Assembly (NCBI GenBank): GCA_046728155.1
Contig: JBKPDY010000153.1
Location: 1-12,434 of the forward strand
Length of the DNA stretch: 12,434 nt
Reading direction: 5' to 3'
Origin: CAWDLX01 sp046728155
GTDB lineage: Bacteria; Actinomycetota; Actinomycetes; Mycobacteriales; Micromonosporaceae
Shown: piece by piece, positions 6,461-12,434 of the stretch
How the letters are laid out: every line of letters starts with the position of its first letter
Position numbering within the stretch: the stretch's first letter is position 1
Program-made: the position numbers and the translations under genes
Notes under the pieces: generated by a model
What the model saw: only the letters and a program-made list of their open reading frames with translations
Told to the model about the DNA's origin: nothing
Databases searched by the model: none

Positions 6461-6511
6461 TGTCAAGCATCAGCCGAGGCCAAGGTGTAAAGCATCAACC
6501 GCAGTCAGACA
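6461..6511 (-). repeat. 51-bp dispersed repeat, copy C (probable IS481-type end)
   Basis: On the minus strand it starts TGTCTGACTGCGGTTGATGC and ends with a perfect TTGACA at 6466-6461. Two GGYTGATGCTT half-repeats lie inside it about 25 bp apart. Transposase-like coding begins about 50 bp further in, so the outer end is at 6511. TTGACA is a consensus -35 hexamer pointing into the downstream genes; no good -10 is seen 16-18 bp later. Confidence 0.65.
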
Positions 6512-6513
6512 CA

Positions 6514-6549
6514 CACGTGGCCTTGCACGTGGCCTTGCACGTGGCCTTG
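6514..6549. repeat. Three perfect tandem CACGTGGCCTTG units
   Basis: Units lie at 6514-6525, 6526-6537 and 6538-6549 with no variation. They sit just outside the 51-bp repeat, as at copy A. The unit count differs (three here, two there), which is expected from slippage. CACGTG is self-complementary and could bind a dimeric protein. Confidence 0.85.
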
Positions 6550-6582
6550 CCGTCGGTGAGAACTTTCTGTACGTCTTCAAGA

Positions 6583-6600
6583 CGGCCCGCAAGCGGGCCG
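6583..6600. other. Perfect 8-bp hairpin
   Basis: CGGCCCGC and GCGGGCCG are separated by AA, an 18-base near-perfect palindrome in a GC-rich setting. It may be a short terminator or protein-binding dyad; no U-tract follows. Confidence 0.5.
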
Positions 6601-6777
6601 CAACCCCGGGGGCGGCCGCCCGGATTAGGACGCGCACGAGTCCGCCGCCGATCACACGGGCCGCGTTCAGCCACGCTCGGACACGACGTTTACGACCAGG
6701 ACCACGACCAGCCACAGCAAGCCCGGCACGGTCACCGACACGGCGGGGCCGTGGTGGCAAGAACATGCCTCCGGCGG

Positions 6778-6807
6778 CTCAAGAGGGGCCCTGAGGCCCC
6801 CCTTGAG
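6778..6807. terminator. Strong GC-rich hairpin, 13-bp stem
   Basis: CTCAAGAGGGGCC and GGCCCCCCTTGAG pair at 12 of 13 positions (one A-C mismatch) around a CTGA loop. Such compact stems without T-runs often act as terminators in actinobacteria. I recall similar stems between genes of actinomycete integrative elements, which supports the scar interpretation but was not checked. Confidence 0.5.
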
Positions 6808-6919
6808 AATTCCCGACAAAACCGCCTCCCGGCGGGCCACCCTCCGGGTGGACCGGACGTCCCAGGAGGCAGGCCAGTCACATGGCCTCACCCGGTCACG
6901 CACCAAAGGCCGCCAGACC

Positions 6920-6982
6920 GCGCCGCCCCGGGTCAAGGTCGTTCTGGGACTAGCCGAGCTCCACCTTGACCCGGGGCGGCGC
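6920..6982. other. Perfect 20-bp inverted repeat with 23-base loop
   Basis: The left arm 6920-6939 (GCGCCGCCCCGGGTCAAGGT) is the exact reverse complement of the right arm 6963-6982. The arm length and perfection far exceed chance. Possible roles are a terminator, a plasmid origin or transfer-site structure, or a protein-binding dyad. No neighbouring gene decides between them. Confidence 0.75.
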
Positions 6983-7344
6983 AGCCCGGCAGGGACAAGT
7001 CTGCGTAACCGGGAGGCAAGCCGAGACCAACAGGCCCGGCATCTCGTTCGACAAGGGTGTCTGCAACGCGGGCCGCCGTCTGCAACACGGTCACGCTACG
7101 GTGTTGGACCCGGACCGACCCCACGCCACCATCAACACCCGCGCTGAACATCACGTCCGCCTCGCCTACATGGATGCCTTGGTCCTGATCCGGCATGATG
7201 GATCGACGAAGTGCCCCCGGTCCACCATCGTCCACCATCGTCGTTTCAGCCAGACCAACTAATCCCAACGGTGGTGTCCGTCAACCGAAGCGGCCGCACG
7301 TGGTCTACGTTATGGCGTCGTCTGGCGCTCGAGCCGGCCTCGGT

Positions 7345-7989
7345 TCAGCGTCGTAGGTATCGCAGGACGGCCAGCACGCGTCGGTTCTCGTCGCGGGAGT
7401 CTGTCAGTTGCAGCTTGGTCATGATGCTACCGACGTGTCCCTCGACCGTCTTGGTCGACAGATACAGACGGTCACTGATGCCCTGGTTGGACAATCCTTC
7501 GGCCATCAGCGCGAGGACTTCTCGTTCGCGACCGCTGAGCAGGTCAAGTGGGTTGTCGAGTCGAGGTCTCCCGACGAGGGTCTTGATGACCTCCGGATCG
7601 ACCACGGACTCGCCGTTCGCGACTCGGGTGATCGCATCGACCAGCGTCCGCACGTCGTTGATACGGTCTTTGAGGAGGTAGCCCGCGCCGGTGGTGCTGT
7701 GGCCCAGCAGTCGTTCGGCGTAGGCCGCTTCCAGATACTGCGACAGCACGAGCACCGCGATCTGGGGGTTGCGGGTGCGGATGGTCAGGGCGGCGGTGAG
7801 TCCTTCGTCGGTAAACGTCGGCGGCATACGTATGTCCGTCACGACCACGTCGGGTGGCTGCGCCTCCACCGCGGCCAGCAACGCGTCCGAGTCGCCGACG
7901 GCGTGGGTCACCTCGATGCCGGCGTCGCCGAGCAACCGGGCCAGGCCCTCGCGCAGCAGCAGCGAGTCCTCGGCGAGGATCACACGCAC
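7345..7989 (-). CDS. NarL/LuxR-type two-component response regulator
   Basis: A 214-residue cytoplasmic transcription regulator. Residues 1-120 form the receiver: the acidic pair is in LAEDSL (E7, D8), the phosphorylated Asp is D52 in VVTDIRMP, and LLKD (about 105-108) provides the conserved Lys. The loop MPPTFTDEGL is typical of this NarL subgroup. Residues about 149-205 are the LuxR-type helix-turn-helix (LSGREREVLALMAEGLSNQG, then TKTVEGHVGSIMTKL). The GTG at 7989 overlaps the last codons of the histidine kinase by 10 bp, so the two are co-transcribed and probably translationally coupled. Length is normal and all key residues are present. Targets are not known from sequence; the small genes upstream of the kinase are natural candidates. 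No obvious terminator follows the stop. Confidence 0.95.
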   Translation of the reverse strand: MRVILAEDSLLLREGLARLLGDAGIEVTHAVGDSDALLAAVEAQPPDVVVTDIRMPPTFTDEGLTAALTIRTRNPQIAVLVLSQYLEAAYAERLLGHSTTGAGYLLKDRINDVRTLVDAITRVANGESVVDPEVIKTLVGRPRLDNPLDLLSGREREVLALMAEGLSNQGISDRLYLSTKTVEGHVGSIMTKLQLTDSRDENRRVLAVLRYLRR

Positions 7990-9785
7990 GGCAGTCTCGC
8001 CATCAGGGTGGTGCCTGCACCCGCCGGACTGGACACGGTCATTTCTCCGCCGACTGCGATGACCCGATCGCGCAGGCCGACCAGGCCCGAGCCGCCGGGC
8101 GGCGCGGCGTCGACACCGCCGACTCCGTCGTCCCGTACCCGGACAATCAGATCGTCGTCCTGTACCGTGACATCGATCTTGACGACGGAGGCGCGGCTAT
8201 GCCGGGCCGCGTTGGTCACGGCCTCGGTCACGAAGAAGTAGACGGTCGCCTCAACGGCGTCCGGAAAGCGATCCGTCGCCGCGGAAACCTGGACGGGCAG
8301 CGGTGCTCGTTCGGCCAGCGCACGTAACGCGGAGCCGAGACCCTCCTGAGTCAACAGCATCGGATGAATGCCGCGCGCCAACTCACGCAGTTCGGTGATC
8401 GCCTGCTGCAGATCGTCGGCGGCCGTCTGGAGAAAGGCCTGAATCTGAGGGTCGGCGCTGCCATCGGCCCGCGCCCGGGCCTGCCCGAGCGTCATGGACA
8501 AGGCGAGCAGTCGCTGCTGGGCCCCGTCGTGCAGATCCCGTTCGATGCGTCGTCGAGCGTCCTGACCGGCTTCGACCAGTCGAGCGGTAGTCGAGCGAAG
8601 CTGCACAAGTTGGCTGCGAACCTCGGCCTGCAGCCGTTCGTTCTCGATGGCCAGTCGGGCCATGGCGCTGGCCGCCCGTACCAGTGCCGGCTCCTCCAGA
8701 GCTGTTTCGTCGACAAGGATCACCGCGAGCGGGCCACTCTCGCCCGTGATCGCCGCGGTCGCTCGGCCGGGCCCGGCAGCCAGTTCGCGCGGGCGCCCGT
8801 CTATGTCGACGTACCCGTCGGCCGTCGGCGACCAGTACAACAGCTCAAGGTCCGGATCGTGCAACGTAGCGGCGAGCGCGTCGCGCACCCGACCCGGCGC
8901 CACAGGTCCGCTCAGCTCCGGTAGCAAGGCACCGACTTGTGCGTAACCGAGGCGGGTCCGCAGCAAACCGAGCAAAAAGCCCAGCGGCATCACTATCAGT
9001 GCGGCGGGCAACCACTGGGATAACGGGCGTTGCCAAGCCGCTGGGTACGTGACCAGGTTGCCGACCTGCCACGTGACCAAGTATCCAGCAGCGGGCCACA
9101 CTGCCCATAGCACTGGCTGCATCACGTGCCGGGCCGCGCGGGTGGCCCGTCGCCAATGCCGGACGATCAAAACCACGGCGCCGGCGATAAGCAAGATACT
9201 GATGTAGCCCTGGAACGTGTTGATGACGTGCTCGAGGTGGGGATTGCGGTAGACGAGCAGCAGGTTCGACTCGCAGGTGCAGCCCAGCATTTTCGAGTCG
9301 TCGAAGAGCCGGGTAACGAGGTTGCTGACCACGGCCCACGTGTACAGGCACACGACTACCACGCGTTCGAGTCGGCCCGGCAGCCGCCCGCTGGGAAAGG
9401 CCAGGGCCAGGTGGGCAAGGGCGGGTTGGTACAAAGACCACCAGCCGATGCCGATCGTGTATGGCAGCGACGCCGGGATCCAGATCAGGTCCCAGACCAG
9501 CCACAGGAAACCCACAGCGGCCAATAGAAGGCCGGTCGCGTTAGCGGGACGGCGCAGCAGGGCCACCACGCCAGCACCAATGTAGGCGGCCGCGACGGCG
9601 ACGTGGATCGCCTGGTCCAGGGCAGGCACCGGGAAACCCCGCATTGCGGGCGCCGCCGCAGACAGTGCACAGGCGACACCTCCCACCGCCGCAATCGAGG
9701 TGGCCAGCGCCGCGCTGCCGCGACGGCTCTTCGGCTCGGTGACGGCATCCAGTGACAAGGTCGCGCCCGCAGTCCCCACGCCCAT
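7980..9785 (-). CDS. Membrane sensor histidine kinase, HisKA_3 type
   Basis: A 601-residue membrane kinase that should phosphorylate the adjacent regulator. The N-terminal 290 residues contain about eight hydrophobic segments (for example ATGLLLAAVGFLWLVWDLIW and YISILLIAGAVVLIV) ending in LIVMPLGFLLGLLR. They form the sensor and have no large extracytoplasmic domain. Residues about 295-385 form a soluble linker, followed by a coiled region (ENERLQAEVRSQL). The dimerisation/phosphoacceptor motif ERDLHDGAQQRLL holds H419. The ATPase domain shows the N box EAVTNAARHS, DDGVGG and GSGLVGLRDR. ATG 9785 is the first start after the intergenic dyads. The signal is unknown; intramembrane-sensing is a guess from the topology. 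The gene is complete and of normal length. Confidence 0.95.
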   Translation of the reverse strand: MGVGTAGATLSLDAVTEPKSRRGSAALATSIAAVGGVACALSAAAPAMRGFPVPALDQAIHVAVAAAYIGAGVVALLRRPANATGLLLAAVGFLWLVWDLIWIPASLPYTIGIGWWSLYQPALAHLALAFPSGRLPGRLERVVVVCLYTWAVVSNLVTRLFDDSKMLGCTCESNLLLVYRNPHLEHVINTFQGYISILLIAGAVVLIVRHWRRATRAARHVMQPVLWAVWPAAGYLVTWQVGNLVTYPAAWQRPLSQWLPAALIVMPLGFLLGLLRTRLGYAQVGALLPELSGPVAPGRVRDALAATLHDPDLELLYWSPTADGYVDIDGRPRELAAGPGRATAAITGESGPLAVILVDETALEEPALVRAASAMARLAIENERLQAEVRSQLVQLRSTTARLVEAGQDARRRIERDLHDGAQQRLLALSMTLGQARARADGSADPQIQAFLQTAADDLQQAITELRELARGIHPMLLTQEGLGSALRALAERAPLPVQVSAATDRFPDAVEATVYFFVTEAVTNAARHSRASVVKIDVTVQDDDLIVRVRDDGVGGVDAAPPGGSGLVGLRDRVIAVGGEMTVSSPAGAGTTLMARLPCV

Positions 9786-9890
9786 TATGGTGACGCGTCC
9801 CCGTCGCGGACGGAACCAGGGAAATCCCTCGACGCGAACGCGGTTCAGCCCCGATGTTTCGGGCGTGGCGCGCCATTAGCGTCGGCCCTT

Positions 9891-9925
9891 GTCGAGGTCG
9901 CCTCGACCGGACTGGACTCGTCCAG
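9891..9925. promoter_or_regulatory. Two adjacent dyads in the divergent intergenic region
   Basis: GTCGAGG-TCG-CCTCGAC (9891-9907) and CTGGAC-TC-GTCCAG (9912-9925) are perfect dyads four bases apart. They lie between the leftward kinase start (9785) and the rightward small genes, where a shared regulator site would be expected. They could instead form RNA hairpins. A weaker dyad AGGGAAATCCCT lies at 9818-9829 in the kinase leader. Confidence 0.4.
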
Positions 9926-10045
9926 GTCGACGCAGCGGACAAGGAGTCCACCGTGGACAGCCAACGGCTCAATGCGCTCGTCGACTCGCCTTCTCACGAA
10001 GCGCACGAAGCCTGTTCCATGCCTGACTGTCCTCAAAGGAGAGAG

Positions 10046-10504
10046 ATGAACGCGATATCGGCCTCACTGTTCGACGCTCCCAGCTCGGGTCGAACGGACG
10101 CGGCGATCGCACAGCTTGGCGCGGCATCACTCGCAGTCGCCGCGGTCCGGTGTGCTCACACGCGTCATGGCGTCAGCCCGGGCCTGCATCAGCAGGTTGG
10201 GAATAGAGAACGCCCGGAGGTCGGGTCCGGCCCGGCCCTGATGCGCCACAGCCAGCACAGATGGATCGTCAATGACGACCCGTCAAGCACCGCAATGGAG
10301 CACGCCATGTCGACATCCGCCGTCACGCGTTGGCAGGCCATGGTGTCCCCCGGCCGGTGGAGGATGCTCGTCGCGGTCCTCACCGCCATCGCGATCGCCG
10401 CCATCATCGTGCTCGCCGCAGTCCTGGTCGGCGTGTCCCAGACACCCCGTGACGGTCGGGTTCCGCATCCCGAACCGGCTCCAGCCCCGATACAGCCACG
10501 ATGA
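10046..10504 (+). CDS. Small single-pass membrane protein, start uncertain
   Basis: From ATG 10046, with AAAGGAG at 10035-10041, the product has 152 residues. Only the last about 65 look convincingly protein-like: WQAMVSPGRWRM, then a strong membrane helix (LVAVLTAIAIAAIIVLAAVL) and a Pro-rich tail (PHPEPAPAPIQP). Two other starts share the frame: GTG 9953 with AAGGAG at 9941-9946 (183 aa), and ATG 10307 with GGAG upstream (65 aa). The 65-residue form is the best-supported core. The Pro tail would sit on the far side of the membrane if the N-terminus is cytoplasmic. No family is recognised. It is the first gene reading away from the two-component system. Confidence 0.55.
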   Translation: MNAISASLFDAPSSGRTDAAIAQLGAASLAVAAVRCAHTRHGVSPGLHQQVGNRERPEVGSGPALMRHSQHRWIVNDDPSSTAMEHAMSTSAVTRWQAMVSPGRWRMLVAVLTAIAIAAIIVLAAVLVGVSQTPRDGRVPHPEPAPAPIQPR

Positions 10505-10571
10505 CCGCACTACCTATGGGCCTTCCCAGGCACCGATCCGTAAGCCTCCGTACCGATCGAAAGGAACTGCC

Positions 10572-10892
10572 ATGACCAACCCCGGTTTGCAGGCACACCA
10601 GGCGGCCCACCAGACGCATCAGGCCGATTCGCGCCGGGCGGGGCAGAGCGCCACTCTCGCCGGCTTGCGGCTCGGTCGCCGGTATCAGCGAGCGCGGGCG
10701 CGCGACGCAGCCTCCGCCTCCTTAGCGCACGGGGCCGGATCAGCGGCGATTCGGATGATCGGCCGGCTCATCCGATTCGTCGTAGCCCTAGCGATCATCG
10801 GCGCCGCACTGGGCGTCCTGGCGCTCGTGCTCAAACAGGCCGAGCCGAGCCTGTACCACCAGGCCGTCACATGGCTCAAGCACCTGCTCTGA
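10572..10892 (+). CDS. Small single-pass membrane protein, 106 aa
   Basis: ATG 10572 follows AAAGGA at 10560-10565 with suitable spacing. Residues 5-20 are rich in Gln, His and Ala (QAHQAAHQTHQADS). Residues 21-45 are strongly basic (GLRLGRRYQRARAR). One membrane helix spans about residues 66-87 (FVVALAIIGAALGVLALVL), followed by a short tail ending WLKHLL. The basic segment before the helix suggests an inside N-terminus. I know no family or function. It starts 67 bp after the preceding gene and probably shares its transcript. The 197 bp downstream hold no supported feature. Confidence 0.7.
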   Translation: MTNPGLQAHQAAHQTHQADSRRAGQSATLAGLRLGRRYQRARARDAASASLAHGAGSAAIRMIGRLIRFVVALAIIGAALGVLALVLKQAEPSLYHQAVTWLKHLL

Positions 10893-11089
10893 GCGGGTCG
10901 GCGGAGGCGGATCGGACGGAGAACAGTTACCTCTTTCATCACCGCACCAGGTCCATTCTCGACCGACAACCCTCAATCTGCCTCCAGCCGGCATCGCTAC
11001 CTATCACCTGCCGCTGGCAACGCTGCCCGCGTCGGCATTGCGCTGCCTCAGCCATTTCCGCACTGGACCTTGTGACCACGGAGGCCACC

Positions 11090-11497
11090 ATGATGTTTCT
11101 CAGCTGCCCGGCCCACCTCGACCCGGATGGCGGCGTATCGTGCGACCTGCCGGCCGAGGTCGTGCGCCGGTTCACGATGCACTCAACCGATGGGCCACTC
11201 GAAGCCGCCATGATCAGGTGCCCGGTCGGTCACTGGTTCAACGGGCCCATTGAGGCTCTCACCTCGCGCGGCACGCGCCCGCCGGGGCGACCGGGGCGGA
11301 CTGTCCGTCCGGGATCAGGCTGCCGGCCCGCAGCGGGTAATTCGCCGATCGAACCTCGCGCCCGCCCACTACCTGAGTCGCCCAGCCAACCTATGGGTCA
11401 ACGCATTGCGCCCGCGGCGACCGCGCGGACGCTTGGTGGGCTCGGCGCCCTGCCACCTGGACGGCAATGGCCGTATGGAAGGGAGACGGCGAGATGA
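11090..11497 (+). CDS. Small Cys-containing actinobacterial protein, probably frame-shifted
   Basis: Paired ATGs at 11090 and 11093 follow GGAGG at 11080-11084. The first about 57 residues (LSCPAHLDPDGGVSCDLPAE, later MIRCPVGHWFNGPIEAL) resemble conserved small actinobacterial proteins I have seen but cannot name. CPAH, SCD and RCPVGH place three Cys with His residues, so metal binding is possible. After about 11265 this frame becomes Arg/Pro-rich with poor third-position GC. The other frame to a stop at 11502-11504 then carries RSNLAPAHYLSRPANLWVNA, which matches my memory of the family's C-terminus and has better third-position GC. A +1 shift between about 11265 and 11350 is inferred. In the uninterrupted frame the stop overlaps the next start as ATGA. 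Confidence 0.6.
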   Translation: MMFLSCPAHLDPDGGVSCDLPAEVVRRFTMHSTDGPLEAAMIRCPVGHWFNGPIEALTSRGTRPPGRPGRTVRPGSGCRPAAGNSPIEPRARPLPESPSQPMGQRIAPAATARTLGGLGALPPGRQWPYGRETAR

Positions 11498-11979
11498 GCC
11501 GTAGGTCCGGACTGGCTGCGGCGATGCTCGCTCTATTGACGGCCGCGATCGGCTTGGCGTCATCTCCCATCTGGGGCCCGCACGTCTGTCATGCGATCGG
11601 GGTCTGCAACAGCTCCGACTCTGTCGCCAACAACAGTGCGAACGCCGGTGCCAACACAAACGCTGGCGGCAACAGCAACGGGGGCACGAGGTGGACCTGT
11701 CCAGGTGGGCAGTTCTGCGGCTGGGACGGCCCCGACGGCAGCGGCACCATGTTCGTCGAGGAAAGTGGCGCCGCCTGCACCACGTACGACATTGGCAGCG
11801 CGGGTCTGGGCGACCGCCTAACCTCCTACCAGAACCGCACAGGCAAGCCGGTCGGCCTCTACAACTGGACCGGCCAGAGGTGGGATCGTCTGGCACTAGT
11901 ACGCGACGGTGACACGGGCACCCTGCCGGCCTCGGCCGATAAGCAGACCGACGCCGTTAAGACCTGCGACCAACCCTGA
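11494..11979 (+). CDS. Secreted peptidase-inhibitor I36-like protein
   Basis: A 161-residue exported protein. ATG 11494 follows GGGAG at 11481-11485. Residues 1-27 form a signal peptide (RR, then LAAAMLALLTAAIGLA), cleaved probably near residues 23-28. A low-complexity Asn/Gly/Ala linker covers about 43-64. Residues 67-158 resemble the I36 family (Streptomyces metalloproteinase-inhibitor-like, crystallin fold): CPGGQFCGW, GTMFVEESG, C95-TTYDI, LTSYQNRTGKPVGLYNW and a final KTC. Six cysteines remain after export (32, 38, 69, 75, 95, 158), enough for three disulfides. Family members can inhibit metalloproteases such as thermolysin, but many are untested and the target here is unknown. The start overlaps the preceding reading frame, so it is likely in the same transcript. 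Confidence 0.75.
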   Translation: MSRRSGLAAAMLALLTAAIGLASSPIWGPHVCHAIGVCNSSDSVANNSANAGANTNAGGNSNGGTRWTCPGGQFCGWDGPDGSGTMFVEESGAACTTYDIGSAGLGDRLTSYQNRTGKPVGLYNWTGQRWDRLALVRDGDTGTLPASADKQTDAVKTCDQP

Positions 11980-12121
11980 CATTTAGATTCGTCCATTGGG
12001 GCGCTCCACCCAACCGGGCGGGCGCAGTCCGGCAATGAAGACCTGCACAACGGGAAGCCACGCACACCCGCCGCCCGGGCCAGACGTACCAGGTGACAGC
12101 GAGGAGTAGCGGGCGTCCACG

Positions 12122-12154
12122 GGCGCCAAGCCGACGTCGGTGCAGCTTGGCGCC
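12122..12154. terminator. Perfect 10-bp hairpin before the tetR promoter
   Basis: GGCGCCAAGC (12122-12131) and GCTTGGCGCC (12145-12154) enclose 13 bases that contain the palindrome CGACGTCG. It lies 143 bp after the I36 gene and just before the tetR promoter, so it could insulate the two. No T-run follows, and a protein-binding role is possible. Confidence 0.45.
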
Positions 12155-12163
12155 GTCAGGACA

Positions 12164-12192
12164 TCGACGTACAGTTCTAACGCTGTTAGAAT
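12164..12192 (+). promoter_or_regulatory. Promoter of the tetR-type gene, probably leaderless
   Basis: TCGACG (12164-12169) and TAGAAT (12187-12192) have a 17-bp spacer and match the -35 and -10 consensus at 4 of 6 and 5 of 6 positions. Transcription would begin around 12199-12201, at the ATG itself. No ribosome-binding sequence lies before the ATG, which agrees with a leaderless transcript. Confidence 0.5.
12175..12191. promoter_or_regulatory. Palindromic operator for the TetR-type regulator
   Basis: TTCTAAC-GCT-GTTAGAA is a perfect 7+3+7 dyad overlapping the -10 hexamer and ending 9 bp before the start codon. The position is that of a self-repression site, and CTAAC/GTTAG half-sites are common among TetR-family operators. 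Confidence 0.7.
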
Positions 12193-12200
12193 TCCGAACT

Positions 12201-12434
12201 ATGTTCGCTGATCTGGAGGACACCCGGGCGGCCCGCCACGAGGCCACTCGGGAACGGATCCTCAAGGCCGCCTGGGACCTGGCCCGCCGCGACGGGCTGG
12301 CCGCGATCACGCTGCGGCAGGTCGCCCGGCAGGTGGGCATGCGCGCGCCGTCGCTGTACACCTACTTCGACTCCAAGAACGCGATGTATGACGCGATGTA
12401 CGCGCAAGCGGCCCAGGACCTGGCACAAACCCTG
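12201..12434 (+). CDS. TetR-family transcriptional regulator, 3' end beyond the window
   Basis: The 78 residues present cover the DNA-binding domain. Residues 16-32 form helix 1 (TRERILKAAWDLARRDG), residues 37-46 are TLRQVARQVG, and the recognition helix falls within MRAPSLYTYFDSKNAMYDAM (47-66), with the family's typical aromatic YTYF. The ligand-binding domain lies outside the window, so the effector cannot be guessed. ATG 12201 is the first start and has no Shine-Dalgarno sequence. The promoter and operator just upstream imply autoregulation from a leaderless transcript. No divergent gene is close, so any regulated partner is probably downstream, beyond the window. Confidence 0.93.
   Translation, partial: MFADLEDTRAARHEATRERILKAAWDLARRDGLAAITLRQVARQVGMRAPSLYTYFDSKNAMYDAMYAQAAQDLAQTL

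Larger units (their letters stand above)
6560..7344. other. Long stretch without a convincing gene; structured scar
   Basis: Several frames are open on both strands, but none has a good start, a recognisable family or consistent codon bias. On the minus strand a short frame with GTG near 6741 and stop at 6667 would give a 24-residue membrane peptide (VPGLLWLVVVLVVNVV), reminiscent of fragments of Spd-type transfer proteins of actinomycete integrative elements. Hairpins occur at 6583-6600, 6778-6807, 6837-6851 and 6920-6982. Near 7219-7240 GTCCACCATC is repeated in tandem. I read the region as the remnant of an integrated plasmid or conjugative element; I found no attachment site or tRNA. Confidence 0.5.

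Noticed and set aside
1272..6511. Dispersed repeats as a CRISPR array
   Set aside because: Copies are kilobases apart with no regular spacers and no cas genes.
6667..6741. 24-residue membrane peptide on the minus strand
   Set aside because: The hydrophobic stretch is suggestive, but it lacks a well-placed ribosome site and is too short to call; it is mentioned only in the region entry.
6460..6969. Plus-strand 169-codon frame over the CACGTG array
   Set aside because: It is created by repeat translation (HVALHVALHVAL) and Arg/Pro-rich hairpin sequence; it has no start signal or family.
6966..7262. Plus-strand 98-codon frame
   Set aside because: It starts inside the 20-bp inverted repeat arm, lacks a ribosome site and has no recognisable sequence.
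8845..9504. Minus-strand 219-codon frame within the kinase gene
   Set aside because: It is in another frame of the kinase, whose membrane helices and conserved motifs establish the true frame.

Overview
The window is GC-rich DNA with the codon use, GTG/TTG starts and gene families of a filamentous or soil actinobacterium; nothing seen fixes the genus. It joins an accessory, scar-filled left half (about 1-7340) to a quieter chromosomal right half (about 7345-12434).

Left half. A large unassigned gene runs off the left edge on the minus strand (1-1187); its AT-richer codons and five TTA codons suggest recent acquisition. An aminoglycoside-phosphotransferase-like kinase follows at 1763-2509. 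An IS3-family element (2915-4240) has matching ends and a 4-bp target duplication, but its transposase orfB is split over several frames. Downstream on the minus strand are a DUF6928 protein that appears fused to a C-terminal Imm1-like domain (4373-5329), an unassigned 215-aa protein (5571-6218) and a 64-codon remnant of an IS481-type transposase (6215-6409). A 51-bp repeat occurs at 1272, 2691 and 6461, with a partial inverted copy at 1367. One copy abuts the IS481 remnant, so the repeats are best read as solo insertion-sequence ends. Two copies carry tandem 12-mers containing CACGTG. The stretch 6560-7344 has no convincing gene but holds several strong hairpins, including a perfect 20-bp inverted repeat, and looks like the scar of an integrated plasmid or conjugative element.

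Right half. A two-component system (membrane histidine kinase 7980-9785, NarL/LuxR-type regulator 7345-7989, overlapping by 10 bp) reads leftward. Reading away from it are four small genes: two single-pass membrane proteins, a small cysteine-containing protein whose 3' half seems frame-shifted, and a secreted protein resembling the I36 metalloprotease-inhibitor family. The window ends in a TetR-type repressor gene (12201 onward) with a palindromic operator over its promoter and a probably leaderless transcript.

Reading frames appear broken in at least two unrelated places (IS3 orfB and the 11090 gene). Real decay and assembly indels are both possible. No complete novel system can be demonstrated; the best leads are the DUF6928-Imm1-like fusion, the dispersed IS-end repeats placed upstream of genes, the two-component/I36 cluster and the leaderless TetR.
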